DNA of 60,000 nucleotides, from assembly GCF_032854445.1 (NCBI RefSeq), contig NC_088306.1:5020373-5080372 (forward strand). The letters are read 5' to 3'. Positions 1-11,700 of this stretch are shown piece by piece. Made by a program: the position numbers and the translations under genes. The stretch comes from Liolophura sinensis (taxonomy: Eukaryota > Mollusca > Polyplacophora > Chitonida > Chitonidae). The number at the start of each line of letters is the position of its first letter. Within the stretch, counting starts at the first letter, position 1. The notes below the pieces were generated by a model that was given only the letters and a program-made list of their open reading frames with translations, ran no database searches and was not told the DNA's origin.

Positions 1-548
1 GGCGCAAACCATGGCAGAACATTCTCACAGTTAATATTTACCGAGGAGCTTGATCTAGTGTCAAGGACGTTCAGAACTCGAACTTCTTCTGCCATGGCCA
101 AGGTCTGGAAATGTTCTTCAGTAGCATCCCATTTTCGAACTTTGTCTTCCACAATGTCGAGAGTTTCGACTGTCTGAGTTTTCTCCTCAAGAATATGACT
201 TTCTTGAACGCCTTCCTGGTAAAGGATCTCTGACACACTTATGTGTCCGCCATGAATCAAAAGCTCATGTACACTATCTCTAGAGTGAGATAAAGACGTT
301 GGTGATCGTGTGACTTCCCTGGATGATGTATGAGTAAGGAAAAGTTCAGACAATGACTCACAGCTCTCTCTGATCTCAGGACATCCCTGGCGGAAAGTCA
401 ACTGATTGGGAAGATGGACATCTTCCGGCTGAGGAAGATTTACAGTTGACGGATAACAAAATCCACAGTACCATCGGGTCACAAATGTTCGGGTTACAAT
501 CACAATTCTCTGACTAAAGTTGCGAAAGCGCTGAAAACGGCGAGGCAT
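1..548 (-). CDS. unrecognised protein, N-terminal 182 codons, runs off the left edge
   Basis: Read on the minus strand from the ATG at 548, all 182 complete codons to base 1 are open, which is unlikely by chance in this AT-rich DNA. The N-terminus is strongly basic (MPRRFQRFRNFSQR) and could be a mitochondrial targeting or disordered segment. Next comes a short Cys/aromatic patch (RWYCGFCYP), then a Glu-rich, probably helical stretch from about residue 110. I recognise no domain. The ATG was chosen because it is the first in the frame and lies about 42 nt downstream of a TATAAA motif on the same strand. A splice donor could lie inside the last codons seen (TCG followed by GTAAAT near base 40), so the final residues may be intronic. 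It is separate from the lectin-like genes and could also be an intact but lineage-specific gene. Confidence 0.5.
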   Translation of the reverse strand, partial: MPRRFQRFRNFSQRIVIVTRTFVTRWYCGFCYPSTVNLPQPEDVHLPNQLTFRQGCPEIRESCESLSELFLTHTSSREVTRSPTSLSHSRDSVHELLIHGGHISVSEILYQEGVQESHILEEKTQTVETLDIVEDKVRKWDATEEHFQTLAMAEEVRVLNVLDTRSSSSVNINCENVLPWFA

Positions 549-589
549 TTTCTCACAGTGTTCACACAAGATAGCCTGTATGCTTGTGC

Positions 590-597
590 TTTTATAG
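590..597 (-). promoter_or_regulatory. TATA-box of the left-edge gene
   Basis: On the minus strand this reads CTATAAAAGC, a good TATA box, about 42-48 nt upstream of the ATG at 548. That spacing puts the expected transcription start around 560 and leaves only a very short 5' leader. Function is inferred from motif and position. Confidence 0.4.
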
Positions 598-902
598 CAG
601 TAGAGAAGTATGACGTCAAGTATTTGTGACGTAACAAACGTGGTGACGCATGCTTGTATGCGCGTGTCGTTGATGACGTAACAAATGAGGCCCTGATAGA
701 TTGGATTACGTCCCCTGCATCACTCGACCAAGGGTATCAGGCAGCGTCACAACGTTGCACTACATGCGCTTATTATGATTTAGCGATATTTGTTGATTTC
801 TGGCTGGCAGAAAATCTTTTGACTGCTCTGGCGCACATGTCGCTTTTTGGAAGAAAAAATATACAAATACCCTTTGCTGTGTGGATAACAGTATAACCAT
901 GG

Positions 903-976
903 ATTTATTTATTTATTTTACGCCATACCCAAGTATATTTTCACTTGTACGACGGGGGTCAGCATTACGATATACC
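903..976 (-). mobile_element. 3' fragment of AAATAAATA-tailed tRNA-derived SINE
   Basis: Only the tail side is present on the minus strand: the A/T tail, the TTTTACGCC block and a diverged GCCAGCATTA block. The tRNA-like head is missing, as in a truncated, old insertion. Confidence 0.7.
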
Positions 977-1009
977 CATCAAGTGTGTTCCTTTCCTTGC
1001 CCAGGATGA

Positions 1010-1372
1010 AGCAGTGAGTGAGTGAGTGCTTGGGGTTTAACGTCGTACTCAACAATTTTTCAGTCATATGGCGACGAAGGAATCTTTAGGTACGTGTAAT
1101 GTGCCTCCTTGTAGCAGGACGGACTTCCACCGCTCTTTTTATTTAGTGCTGCTTCACTGAGACGACTTACCGAAGGCAAGTAAGCCGTCCCGCCCGAGCC
1201 ATTATACTGATACGGGTCAACCAGTCGTTGCACTATTCCCTTCATGCTAAACGCCAAGCGAGGAAGTTACAACTTCCTCTTTTAAAGTCTTAGGTGTGAC
1301 TCGATCAAGGATTGATCCTGGATCTACCGGTCCCGAAGCGGACGCTCTACCAACTGTGCTATCCGGGCCGAA
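1010..1372 (-). mobile_element. near full-length SINE with ACTC tail and tRNA-like head
   Basis: On the minus strand the tRNA-like head lies at about 1300-1372, with an A box like TAGCACAGTTGGTAGAG and a B box like GGATCAATCC. The body follows (about 1040-1300), and the (ACTC)n tail lies at 1016-1030. This is the most complete copy of this SINE type in the window and defines it; the other copies are fragments. Confidence 0.8.
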
Positions 1373-1698
1373 TGAAGCAGTAAGATACATATGTAGTATT
1401 GTGGTGAAAAATGTAACATACATGTTGGAAGAATACATTCGCTGGGTATATTTCTGAAATAATCCACCACGACATCGACTTTTTTGATACTGGACAACTG
1501 TCCGAAATTCTGTTACAATTCAGCCTGGTTGATGGCGTCTTTAATATACATGTACATGACTGTTAAATGTATACATTTTTGTGACATGAAACTGTTGGCA
1601 TCGATTAATAATGTACCTAAAATCAACATCCCGGTTCAAAAATTTGATACGTCTATTGTAACATGAGTTAAACACTAAATAATTCATGTGTTTATTTG

Positions 1699-1915
1699 AA
1701 CAGAAAGCCTTTTTTCTGAGTGATGCTGGAATGCATTGCGCTATTATAACATAATATTCTGTCATATTCAACATCATATCCTGTTTGTCTAATAGAATAT
1801 TTATGTTGAATTAATAGAAGATGTGTGCTATATTTAACAGAACAACCCGCCGTAATAGCAGAACACAATATACATGTAGTAGTACCCAGACAACAGACTT
1901 TCTGTTAAAAATAAG
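1699..1915. mobile_element. palindromic MITE, old copy
   Basis: Terminal inverted repeat type element. One end carries AACAGAAAG..CTGAGTGATGCTGGAATG and the other the inverse with CAGACAACAGACTTTCTGTT. Four further copies (9.8, 14.7, 19.6 and 45.8 kb) share these ends. No coding capacity is seen. Confidence 0.65.
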
Positions 1916-2070
1916 AGAAAATTAAAAAAAAATAATGTTAATTAAAATTAACATGAATGTCGGATATATATACATAGTATACATAGATTTCTGACGTGTT
2001 GTATAGGTGCAGGTCACTTGCTTGGGAAGATGTGGAGGTTTCTTGCACTCAATGCATGGATTTTTTATAT

Positions 2071-2232
2071 ATTTGATTGGTATTTTACGCCGTACTCAAG
2101 AATATCTCACTTTTACGACGGCGGCCATCATTATGGTGGAAGGAAACCGGGCAGAGTCCGGAGGAAACCCACGACCATCCACAGGCTGCTGCCAGACTAT
2201 ACCACTTACGGTCAGAGAGGAAGCCAGCACAA
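2071..2232 (-). mobile_element. SINE (AAATAAATA-tailed), head missing
   Basis: It matches the tail and middle of the family on the minus strand (GATTGGTATTTTACGCCGT, then the GGAAACCGGGCAGAG and CCACGACCATCC blocks). The tRNA-like head is diverged or absent. Confidence 0.8.
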
Positions 2233-2461
2233 GTTCAACACTTTGACCTTCATTGATCTCCAATTGACAATGCTATAAGCCCAGGCTATTATATGCGTTA
2301 TTGAAAAGGTCTGTTCATCGGCTCTCTCGTTGGTATAAATACTTAAGATCAATACCCCACAAGTATAAGCGAACATTTTTTCCAGTTCATAGTTATGAAT
2401 TTGCTTCAGAGCACAAAACGCGCATGAAATGATTTACCAGAAGATTGTTATATGTACTTAC

Positions 2462-2739
2462 ATGGACCACCAATCGATGGCGTTGTGAGAGATCTTAGTT
2501 AGGATGGCAATGCTAAAAGCGGGTTTCAAGGGTACAAAGAATGAATGATTATGGCTTGACGCCACTGGGGACAAAGAGGTACAGTCGATAGCCCAGGTGA
2601 AACAAACTGACCACCTTCCGTCTTGGGGATGGGAAATGCTGCGGTTGGATTGGAGGGAGGGAAGGATACCATGCAGTAACAATGGGTTCTCGATCGATTG
2701 GTATCCTGATAGATTTATAGAAGTCTTTCCATACATATG
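2462..2739 (-). other. exon-like open segment of uncertain strand, possible lectin-domain relic
   Basis: On the minus strand the segment is open throughout, preceded by a pyrimidine-rich acceptor ending TTTGTTCCAG and followed by a perfect GTAAGT donor, with phases 0 and 2. That product is unrecognised. On the plus strand, 2552-2779 is also open and resembles the C-terminal half of a CTLD: WLDATGDKEV, then WREGRIPC, then WYPDRF and FPYIC, with Phe where the third long-loop Cys normally sits. Only one reading can be the real one. The phases do not match the lectin-like genes further right. Confidence 0.3.
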
Positions 2740-2784
2740 CTGGAACAAAGAACGAATTTCGGAATTTCACAAGGCAAGCTAGTT

Positions 2785-4500
2785 GAGTGTTTATGATTGC
2801 GAAAACAAAGACTTCTTATGAAGGGATCTTCTCTTAAAGCCGTGTGTATGTGGTCGGCTCAGGAAGTTGTGAGAGAAGACATAGTCAACTTACCCTTTAT
2901 ATTCAGACGCACAAGAGCAAAGTAGAGGAGGGGGAGGGGGGGGGGCTTATTATTAATGAGGCTATTTAATTCGATATCTCTCGCAATAGTCAAGTACATA
3001 TTTAATTCTTTTATTCACTTTATTCTAATCAATGAAAAAGTTGAACCAACGCCAAAACTAACGATGCTCAATAATGCTTGCACCTATATTATAAAAGACC
3101 TCCGACACGGTTGATGAAAGTTAAAACCAGCAGAGTGCACATTCACTAATCTGAGCACGTTTAAACTGAGCATTGAGATTTAAATATTGTATTATCCCGA
3201 TGTATTTATTTTTAACCAAACGAGCACAAATGATGGTTGGTATTGTGTCCTGGACGTTGTGTCAAGGTCAATAACTGGGTTAGGGTTTAATGAAAGTAAA
3301 AAGATAGCCAGATGGATGTCAGGGTGTATTACCCAGATATTTTACGATCGTGCCCTATCCAAATATATACACCAGGGTTCCTTGCGCAAATGGGTCGTAA
3401 GTATTGTAAATCATAAAGATCTCGATCTTAGCCATAGCTTACAATCGACACCTTGTGCGAATGGATTACAGACGATAGTTGTAACCTACAATCAGAAATT
3501 ACAATCAGGTGGAGCTTAATGTAAATATTTACAATGGCCCTAAAATTAGGGCCAATATTTGCCTTAGGTAGACTGGTAGTATTTGTCGACTCGGTTTGCA
3601 AATATGTGCAATGTAATTATGTCAAAAAGATGTTAGATGTTGTTGTTAACTACTGACCTATTGCGATGTAGAACTCTTTTGAAATTGAAGTCAAGACATG
3701 TACATTGTCCATTTTCACAGGCCACATTTATATGAGAGTCAAATTTAGCCTAGAATCGCGATTGTAACTTCAAAAATTTACCATCACCTTACATTTCCTT
3801 TGTGCACAGGATGCAACTTATGTTTTTTACAAGCAATTGTATAGGTTCATTTTTAGTGTCCGCCATCGATCAACCAGGCACTCGTGGTGAGTGAGAAACA
3901 TTCCCCCTTAAAGACGTCGGTTCCAAGCCGTGAATAAACACATCACTCTGCTGTTACGCCGAAGTGCTTGTGAACTAAGTTTTTAATTTATGAGCACACC
4001 TTTACAGAAACAGTGACATATTTCAGGAAAGTACGAAGGAGTATATACAGCTTAGACAGAGTATTGTTCGGTGGTTTTATGTTCACAACCGCACATTAAA
4101 GGGATTTGAGCTGATAAACTTTGAGACTGCGTTCTATGTCCACCGTCCAGCAGTCTACCAGCTGGGCTATTGAGTAGTTCTCCCTTGCTACTGCTAGTAT
4201 AAGCACTGGAAAGCTGGTCCCGTTACACTTTCCGTGCAAACTCCTTATGGCGCATACCAACAATGCACAAGCTTCACGTCTGGAACCTGGGAGACGCGCT
4301 TAGGCTTGTTTAGGCCTAGCCTCATCACGTGTGTTCTCCCGCGGAACTATTTCATCAGCACAGCATCAATAAAATTGTTTCAGGTTTTGGTTAAAATCAC
4401 GTTACACATATGTTAAATCAAGCGAATGCATGTGTATAAAGTATTATAAGAAACAAGGGTTGAGATGGATTGTTTGTTTTGTTTAACATCACTGACTCAT
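2785..4500. other. intergenic stretch without recognised features
   Basis: AT-rich unique-looking DNA with a G-run near 2930-2946. A 110-codon plus-strand open frame at 3187-3519 has no recognisable domain and no clear splice or promoter context. Nothing else is supported. Confidence 0.4.
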
Positions 4501-4540
4501 CCCCTTAACCCCATTGATTTCGGTGTAGTTCAAGATTTCT

Positions 4541-4728
4541 TGAAGTCCAGCTCATGCTGGCTTCCTCTCCGGCTGTAAGTGAGAAGGTCTTCAGCAACCT
4601 GCGGATGGTCGTGGGTTTCCCCGGGTTGTGCCCGGTTTCCACCCACCATAATGCTGGCCGCCGTCGTATAAGTGAAGTATTCTTGAGTACGGCGTAAAAT
4701 ACCAATCAAATAAATAAATAAATAAATA
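4541..4728 (+). mobile_element. SINE (AAATAAATA-tailed), 5' truncated
   Basis: It begins in the middle of the head/body (AGTCCAGCTCATGCTGGC) and runs through the Meta-like body to the (AAAT)n tail. The body is well preserved. Confidence 0.85.
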
Positions 4729-5036
4729 CAAGAAAGTAAGGTGGAGTTTAATATTAAGAAAAAAATCATCTAAGTTCAATCGCTAAATACGGCGATTTCA
4801 TGAAACGAATGACTCTTGCTAAACAATGAAATCACTGTGTAAGTTAGGTACCGCCTTTGAGTTAGATGATGTCCCATTATTGGCCGTCTTTTGTCACTTC
4901 GTCACAACCTTTGTGACAAAATTGCCTAGACTATAATAATCATCTAGCTTGAACACCTCTGTACATACAGTCATGTCTAACCCCCTAATACATCGTCTAT
5001 CACATGTTTTATTCAGGGAAATTGGGCAATACATAA

Positions 5037-5098
5037 AATAAAAAAAAGAAAAAACAAAGAAAAAAAAACAAAAAAAAAAAAAAACAAAAAAAAAAAAC
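5037..5098. repeat. A-rich low-complexity tract
   Basis: Runs of A interrupted by G or C. It lies 420-480 nt beyond the stop of lectin-like gene 1. A minus-strand AATAAA (TTTATT on plus at 5008-5013) is close by, so this is a possible 3' end region for that gene. Confidence 0.6.
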
Positions 5099-5516
5099 GC
5101 GGACAACAATAGCGCCATATTGGATATTTACATTTGGAATAAACGACAGCTCTGGATTTTAAGAGCCTGATGGTGTAGGACCCTAAGCTTTCTAAAGGGT
5201 TAGCTCTACAGGCCGATGAGGTTAGTAATCGACTGTTATCCGAGGCTTTCGTAAGTATCCTACAGGGATGAATGTGAGATACAAATGCGCCAGTCCAATC
5301 ATAAAAATAGTTATCCAGGGCTGATTGTAGATCAAGGGAACGACGGATATGAATCTTGCTTATCACTTTTAAACATTTCAGTATCGTACCTAATTTAATT
5401 AGCAATCAGCCTATATTCCGTTTACGTGAAGTCTTCTCGTAACAGCACCCGCAACAAAAGCGGACACAGCAAGTCGTATGATATGATTAACAGAGGAAAA
5501 GTTGGACATCTTTGGT

Positions 5517-5782
5517 CTATAACACATAACACACCTGTGAGTTACAATCAAAACCTTGACCGGGCATTGCTCCCGAGTAGTCGGCTAATAACAAGCATTC
5601 CGGAATCTGAGTGGTCCGGTAGTGAAGTCCTTTACAGTTGATGTCACGTGAACACTGCGCGGCACATTCTATAACACTTCGCATGCGCACTTCGAAGCGG
5701 ACGTCATATTCTCCGGTGTGAAGTCTGTAAAGGCCTGTCTTTCCCGGAGACCTTGGCTTATCTGTGGCCGGAGGAACTGGAA
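5517..5782 (-). CDS. gene 1 exon 6: PAN/apple-like domain and stop
   Basis: The acceptor is TTTGTCCTCAG and the exon is phase 1, with 87 codons then stop. The PAN cysteine pattern is visible: CAAQCSRDINC, then CLLL about 16 residues later, then two more Cys near the end (FDCNSQVC). A Pro-rich linker (PVPPATDKPRSPG) precedes it, as in the paralogues. Confidence 0.75.
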
Positions 5783-8700
5783 CTGAGGACAAAGTATTAA
5801 AAACTCGGTTTTAGTGTAATTTCATGTCATTAAAGGTAGTATTAGGCTTCCCAAAATGAACAAATCTACAAAACTGTTAAAACGAGGAAGAAAACGAGAT
5901 AAGGACTGTTACTCCCCATGCATGAAGAGATCATTTAGCAAAACTAAATACTATACTATCATAGTATTAATTGTTATTTTATATCGATGATCAGCACTGA
6001 AGAAGAAAGCTCATTATAATACGTTAATGGAAAGATTAATGAATTTTATGGCGTTACCGGTATCTTTGATTTGCATATACTTTTAGCTTCTGTTGATTTG
6101 AACAAAATATTTTATGCACTCGACTTACACATGTAGCTTGTTGCTTTACAACACGACACTGAAACTACAAGCTGTATTCCTTGGTGACTGATAGCAGCCG
6201 CCTAAACCTCTATCTTAGCAACCCCGCGGGGGAGGTGGGGGCGGTGATGACAATAATAAAAAAAAATGGTGATACCTACAGGGTCGTGGAAGACGCGGAG
6301 GGCACAGAAAGCGCGGATCCAAGCCCTCCGCGACCTTCGTGCTCCGCCAATCACGAGGAACATGCGAAGGTCGCGGGGTTGACAAGGTCACGGTCAAAAT
6401 TTGACGCTATCATTCACCACAGGTATACTACAAACGTGTAGCAGTATCAAAACGTTGCGGGTATATCAAAAACATGTAATTATGTCACAAACACGGAGAC
6501 ACAGTACGTCCAACAGCTTCTGTATGCATGTAGGTAGCAACAGAATAACTGAACACAAATGGTGACTTTGCATTCTTTGAACAGAACTGATCATTTTTGC
6601 ACATTTTTACACATTTTGCACGTAAGTCAATGCTGAGCCTTTACTTTCGTTTATCTATAAACACCTAAAAAGTACACGCACCTATTTGGTTGTCAATTTC
6701 ACATACCACTGTAAGAGAATCACTAGAGGTTTGTCCGCCCCATGCGCTCATAAGGGGCATACTTCCGGCGAATGTTTTGTCAGTGGGAGGGGCTATAAGC
6801 CACGAGGTCCACGTCACTGGTTGTTGTGTACCTTCCCGGGTATTTACCCATTTCCACACGCCATCTATCTTCTCCATGCCGAGCCAGTACTCGTCCGGTA
6901 TCAGTGGATCTGTTTGATGCGAGAATTACAGAGTATAATATAACACACTACAGTATAGAGGTTATTTATTTATTTATTTAATTGGTGTTTTACGCAGTAC
7001 TCAATAATATTTCACTTATACGATGACAGCCTGCATTATGATGGGAGGGAACCAGACAGAGCCCGGGGTAGCCAACGACCATCCGCAGGTTGCTGAAAGA
7101 CCTTCCCACGTACGGCCGGAGAAAGAAGAAAACGGGAAAACGTGTAATATTAGTTACATGTGCATGGTTACTCAGTGATAGGATACGAAAATGTATTTGC
7201 GTATCCTATCCCTGAGTAACCATGTAACGAATTTTCCTGCAAAGAGCCATCAGTTGAGTATAGAAAACCGACTTATAGGTGAATGGCTTCAGCGATGTTA
7301 CCATTGTATTTACAATCCAACAAAGGGAGATAACCTACTCAGCAGGCACATTTGACGTCGTCTGCGGGATTCGAGAATATATCTGCACCCCACGTGACCG
7401 CTGTTTTTCAGTGAAAAGCGGAGTATTTTGTCTGATGCTAGATAAACAAAGAAAAACAGAATGCCTCAAATATTAAAGTATTTCAACATAAAATGCACTC
7501 ACAAAGCTGGTAGAGTTTAGCGTTCAGCTCCGTCATTTCCTCTTGACTTTCGAGGAAAACAAGATGGCCGCCTCTTTGGCTCTCGCAGATCCCCCTAGCC
7601 TGAGATATGCTGTAATCCTTGTCCTCCGAAAAGTAACAAGACTGCGTGGATGGTAACACGAAATGGTCGAGTAGTGGTAAGCCGAAGGGGCATTCTGTAC
7701 AATGGAAACAATGGCGAGATAAAAGTGTTATTCATTTATTTACTTATTTAATCAATTGTTTCTTTTATTTATTTTTTTATTTTTTTTTATTTATCTCAGT
7801 CTTGTTTAACCTCGTACTCAAGAATTTTTTACTTATGCTACACGAGACAGATGCCAAGTGACACGAGACATGCACCAGACGCTATTTAAAGCAAGCCAGA
7901 CGCCAGGTCGCGCAAGATGGACAGAAAGATATCTAGTAACGCAAGTCAGACATCTGGTAACGTTGGACAGACGCCAGTTAACGTTGGACAGACGCTGGTT
8001 AATGCAATACAGACGACAGACATCAGGTGACGTATGATAGACACCTGGCAACGTAAGGCAGACGCCAGGTAATGCAAGATAGATTTTAGGTAATCCGAGA
8101 CAGACGCCAGGCGCCATGTAACGTGAGGAAGATGGCAACGCCAGTTAACGCGAGAAACACGCCGGTTAACGAGAGACAGACGCCTAGTAGCGCCACAGAC
8201 GCCAGTATGTAACACGAGAATGACGTCAGTTATAGCGAGATAGACGACAGACGTCAGGCATCGCGAGTCAGACAACATACACCAGGTATTGCGAGTAAGA
8301 TGACATACGCCAGTTAACATGACAGAGACGACAGGCAACGCGACACAGGCGACAGACGCCAGGTGACGTAAGACAGACACCAGTAATGTGAGACAGACGG
8401 CAGGCGCCCAGTAACGTGAGAAGACGCCAGGTAACACGATACAGACGCCAGTTAACGCTAGACACAAACCAATTAACGCGAGGCAGACGACAGTTTACTC
8501 GACAGACGCCAGTAGGTAACGAATATGACGTCAGTAATAGCGAGACAGACAACAGACGTCAGGTACCGCAAGTTAGACGACATACGCCAGTTAACAGCTA
8601 GGTGAGAAAGACGACAGGCAACGCGAGACAGAGGGCAAACGACAGGTAATCTGAGACAAACGCCAGGTAACGCTAGCATGTAACACGAAACAGACGCCAG

Positions 8701-11700
8701 GTATCGTGAGACAGATTCTAGTTATCGCGAGACACACGTCAGTTGACTCGAGACAGACAAAAGGCGCCAGGTAACGTGAGACAGATGCCAGGTAACGTGG
8801 CAGACGCCAGTATGTAACACCAGACAAACGTCAGGTATCGTGAGTCAGACGACAACCGCCAGGTAACGGGAGACAGATGTCAGTTAACGGCAGACACACA
8901 AAATACGCCAGGTAACGCGAGAGAGACGATATTTATCGCGAGATAGATGCCACTTAACGCGAGACAGACAACAGACACCAGGTAACGCGAGAAAGACGCT
9001 AGCTAACGCGAGACAGATGCCAATTAACGCGAGACAGACAACAGACGCCAGGTAAAGTGAGCCAGACGCCAGGTAATAAGAGACAGACGCCAGGTAATAA
9101 ATGACGTCTGGATTAAGACAATTAATTGCCTTGGTCTAAGAGTCTACCCACCAGCTCCTTGCATCTGTTGAGCGTGGCCATCCACCAGGGGGGTCTCGTC
9201 AATTTCACAGATGACGGCATGTCGGCTGTATTCAGACGTCGAAGCCCAGCCGCCGCCTGACATCATTGTCACGAAAGGGTAGTTACTCACAGGGGAGGTA
9301 ACCCAGTCGGTAAAAGTCACCGGTATCTTTAGATTGTCCTTCCATATTGTCCAGTACCAAGTGTTGCCGGTCACACTTAAACCCAACCAGTACTTTACAG
9401 TCAAGAAGTTCCCTGTGAGAGTGCAATTGAATATGCTTAGAGAATCTGAAATGTCGCCACGTGGAATGTAACTCTTGCACCTGCTGACAATGTGTATCAT
9501 TTCAAATGTGTGATACATTAGGGTGTAGGGTCTACCTCAAATGGAATTACCCGGGTCGGGTCAGACTATAAAAATGGTTCTAGTTGCTGCATTGACCAAA
9601 GAATTACGACAGAAAAACCCTAGCATACATACATTCAAATGGAACTGCTGCGGCTTGATTTGAGAAACATACACCGAGAATGGATCATTGAATCTCCGAG
9701 TGATGTTTATCTCGTTAAGAGACAAATACTAACTTTGTTGTTCCGTTTCCTTGGCGTATTTTAAACCTTTCTACCAATCGAGTTAATGAACAAATGAAAA
9801 AAAAAAAACTCAAAAAAATAATCTGCTAAATTTAACAGAAAGTCTGTTGTCTGAGTGATGCTAGAGTGTATTCTGTTAGCACAGCAGGTTATTCTGTTAT
9901 ACCTGTTGTATGTGTTGTACCTCACATCTTTTCTATTACTTCAACATAAAGATTGTGCGAGACTAACAGATATTTTGTTGATTTTTTTTTTGATTGGTGT
10001 TTTACGCCGTACTCAAGAGTATTTCACTTATACGACGGCGGCCAGAATTATGGTGGGTGGAAACCGGGCAGAGCCCGGGGGAAACCCACGACCATCCGCA
10101 GGTTGCTGAGAGACCTTCTCACGTTCGGGATATTTTGTTGAATATAACATAGTATTATGTTATAATAGCATGATACATTGTGGCATCACTCAGATCTTCT
10201 GCTAAAATTAACAGATTACTTTTAAGTTCAAGCCTACATGTATAAGCAAAGGTTTTGGTATAACACTTAATTTGAAATTTTAATTTTTTTAATATCCACG
10301 AGTACAACATGTGCCGTTTAAACAATGTTATCCACCAGTGGTTTCGTTATCTGTCGTTACGGTATGGATACAATGATATCGACAAGCAGCTCTGTTATCT
10401 GTCGTTACGGTAGGGTGGCTATGCTATGGTTAAATAGTTTTGTTATCTGTTACGGTTTGGAGACATTGTTATCGACAATCAGTTTTTTATCTGTCATTAC
10501 GCTATGATGACAATACTATCGTCAAATAGCTTTGTTATCTGTCGTTACGGTATGGAGAAAATGATATCGACAAGCAGCTTTATTATCTGTCATTAGGGTA
10601 TGGGGACAATGCTATCGACAAACATGCAGAAATTCGTCATTGGTTTCTGATTTAATATCACATCCAAAAAAAAATTCATTACTTTTAAGGAGGCATACTC
10701 CGTTTGAGTTTATGTAATATTCAGTTGTTCAAATATTTCTATTTATGTGACAATTCTTACATGACGCCCATGCCCATCTCCGGTGTTTGGCTCCCGTCTG
10801 GATTAGAGTGAGTGAGTGAGTGCTTGGGGTTTAACGTCGTACAAGTGAAGGCAAGTAAGCCGCCCCGCCCGAGCCATTATACTGATACGGGTCAACCAGT
10901 CGTTGCAGTATCCCCTTCATGCTGAACGCCAAGCCAGGAAGTTGCAACTTCCTCTTTTAAGGGTCTGGGTTAGTAGTGAAAGGGATTCCTGTATCAGTGT
11001 GTCTTATCAGGAGATGTAGGTCACCTAATGCGAAATCTCGTTTCTCAGCGTGTTATGGATTAGAAAGACAAAAAGACTAACACCTGAAAAGAGTCCATCT
11101 TATAACATGCAAATCTAGCTCTATAGCCTTCTGTCGCCTTACATGAATTTTACGCCTATATTATCATCGTATCTGTGTTAATAACGATGTACTAAAAGTA
11201 AATGGCTTACAGTGGTTGATGATTTCCGATTCCATGGCTTCCTGCTCAGCTTGGGTTTCATAAAATAAGAGATGTCCCCCATTTTGTCCCTCGCACACGG
11301 CTTTGGCCTCGTATAAAGACATGGGCGCCAGTGTAAGGAAGTAGCAGGACATGGTGGTAGGTAATCTGAAGGCTATACTCAACGGTAGACCCGACGGGCA
11401 GGGAGTCAAGATTTCCGCTATACCAAGAAGAAAGCAATAGATACAAAACAGTAATGAGAATAGCACGTTTGAGAAGTCGGTTGTCATTGTATTCATCGTT
11501 TGCAGTATAATCATGCAAATAACAAATGTTTGTGATATTTTTTTCAACACCCGTAAAGAGAGGGAAACATTTAACCAAAAAAGGGTCTGCACACACATGT
11601 ACTGATGACAACAATATGACTAAATTACATGTAAATACAAACTATATGTAAATTACAAATAAATATATTTATTTATTTCATTTATGTTTTACCCCGTACT

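Noticed and set aside
3187-3519. 110-codon plus-strand frame
   Set aside because: No domain, biased towards short repeated words, no context; possible but unsupported.
7833-8827. Minus-strand open frames (up to 173 codons) over the 20-bp minisatellite
   Set aside because: Overlapping frames of the same repeat with CLTLPGVCL-type periodicity; intronic to gene 1 and without splice support.
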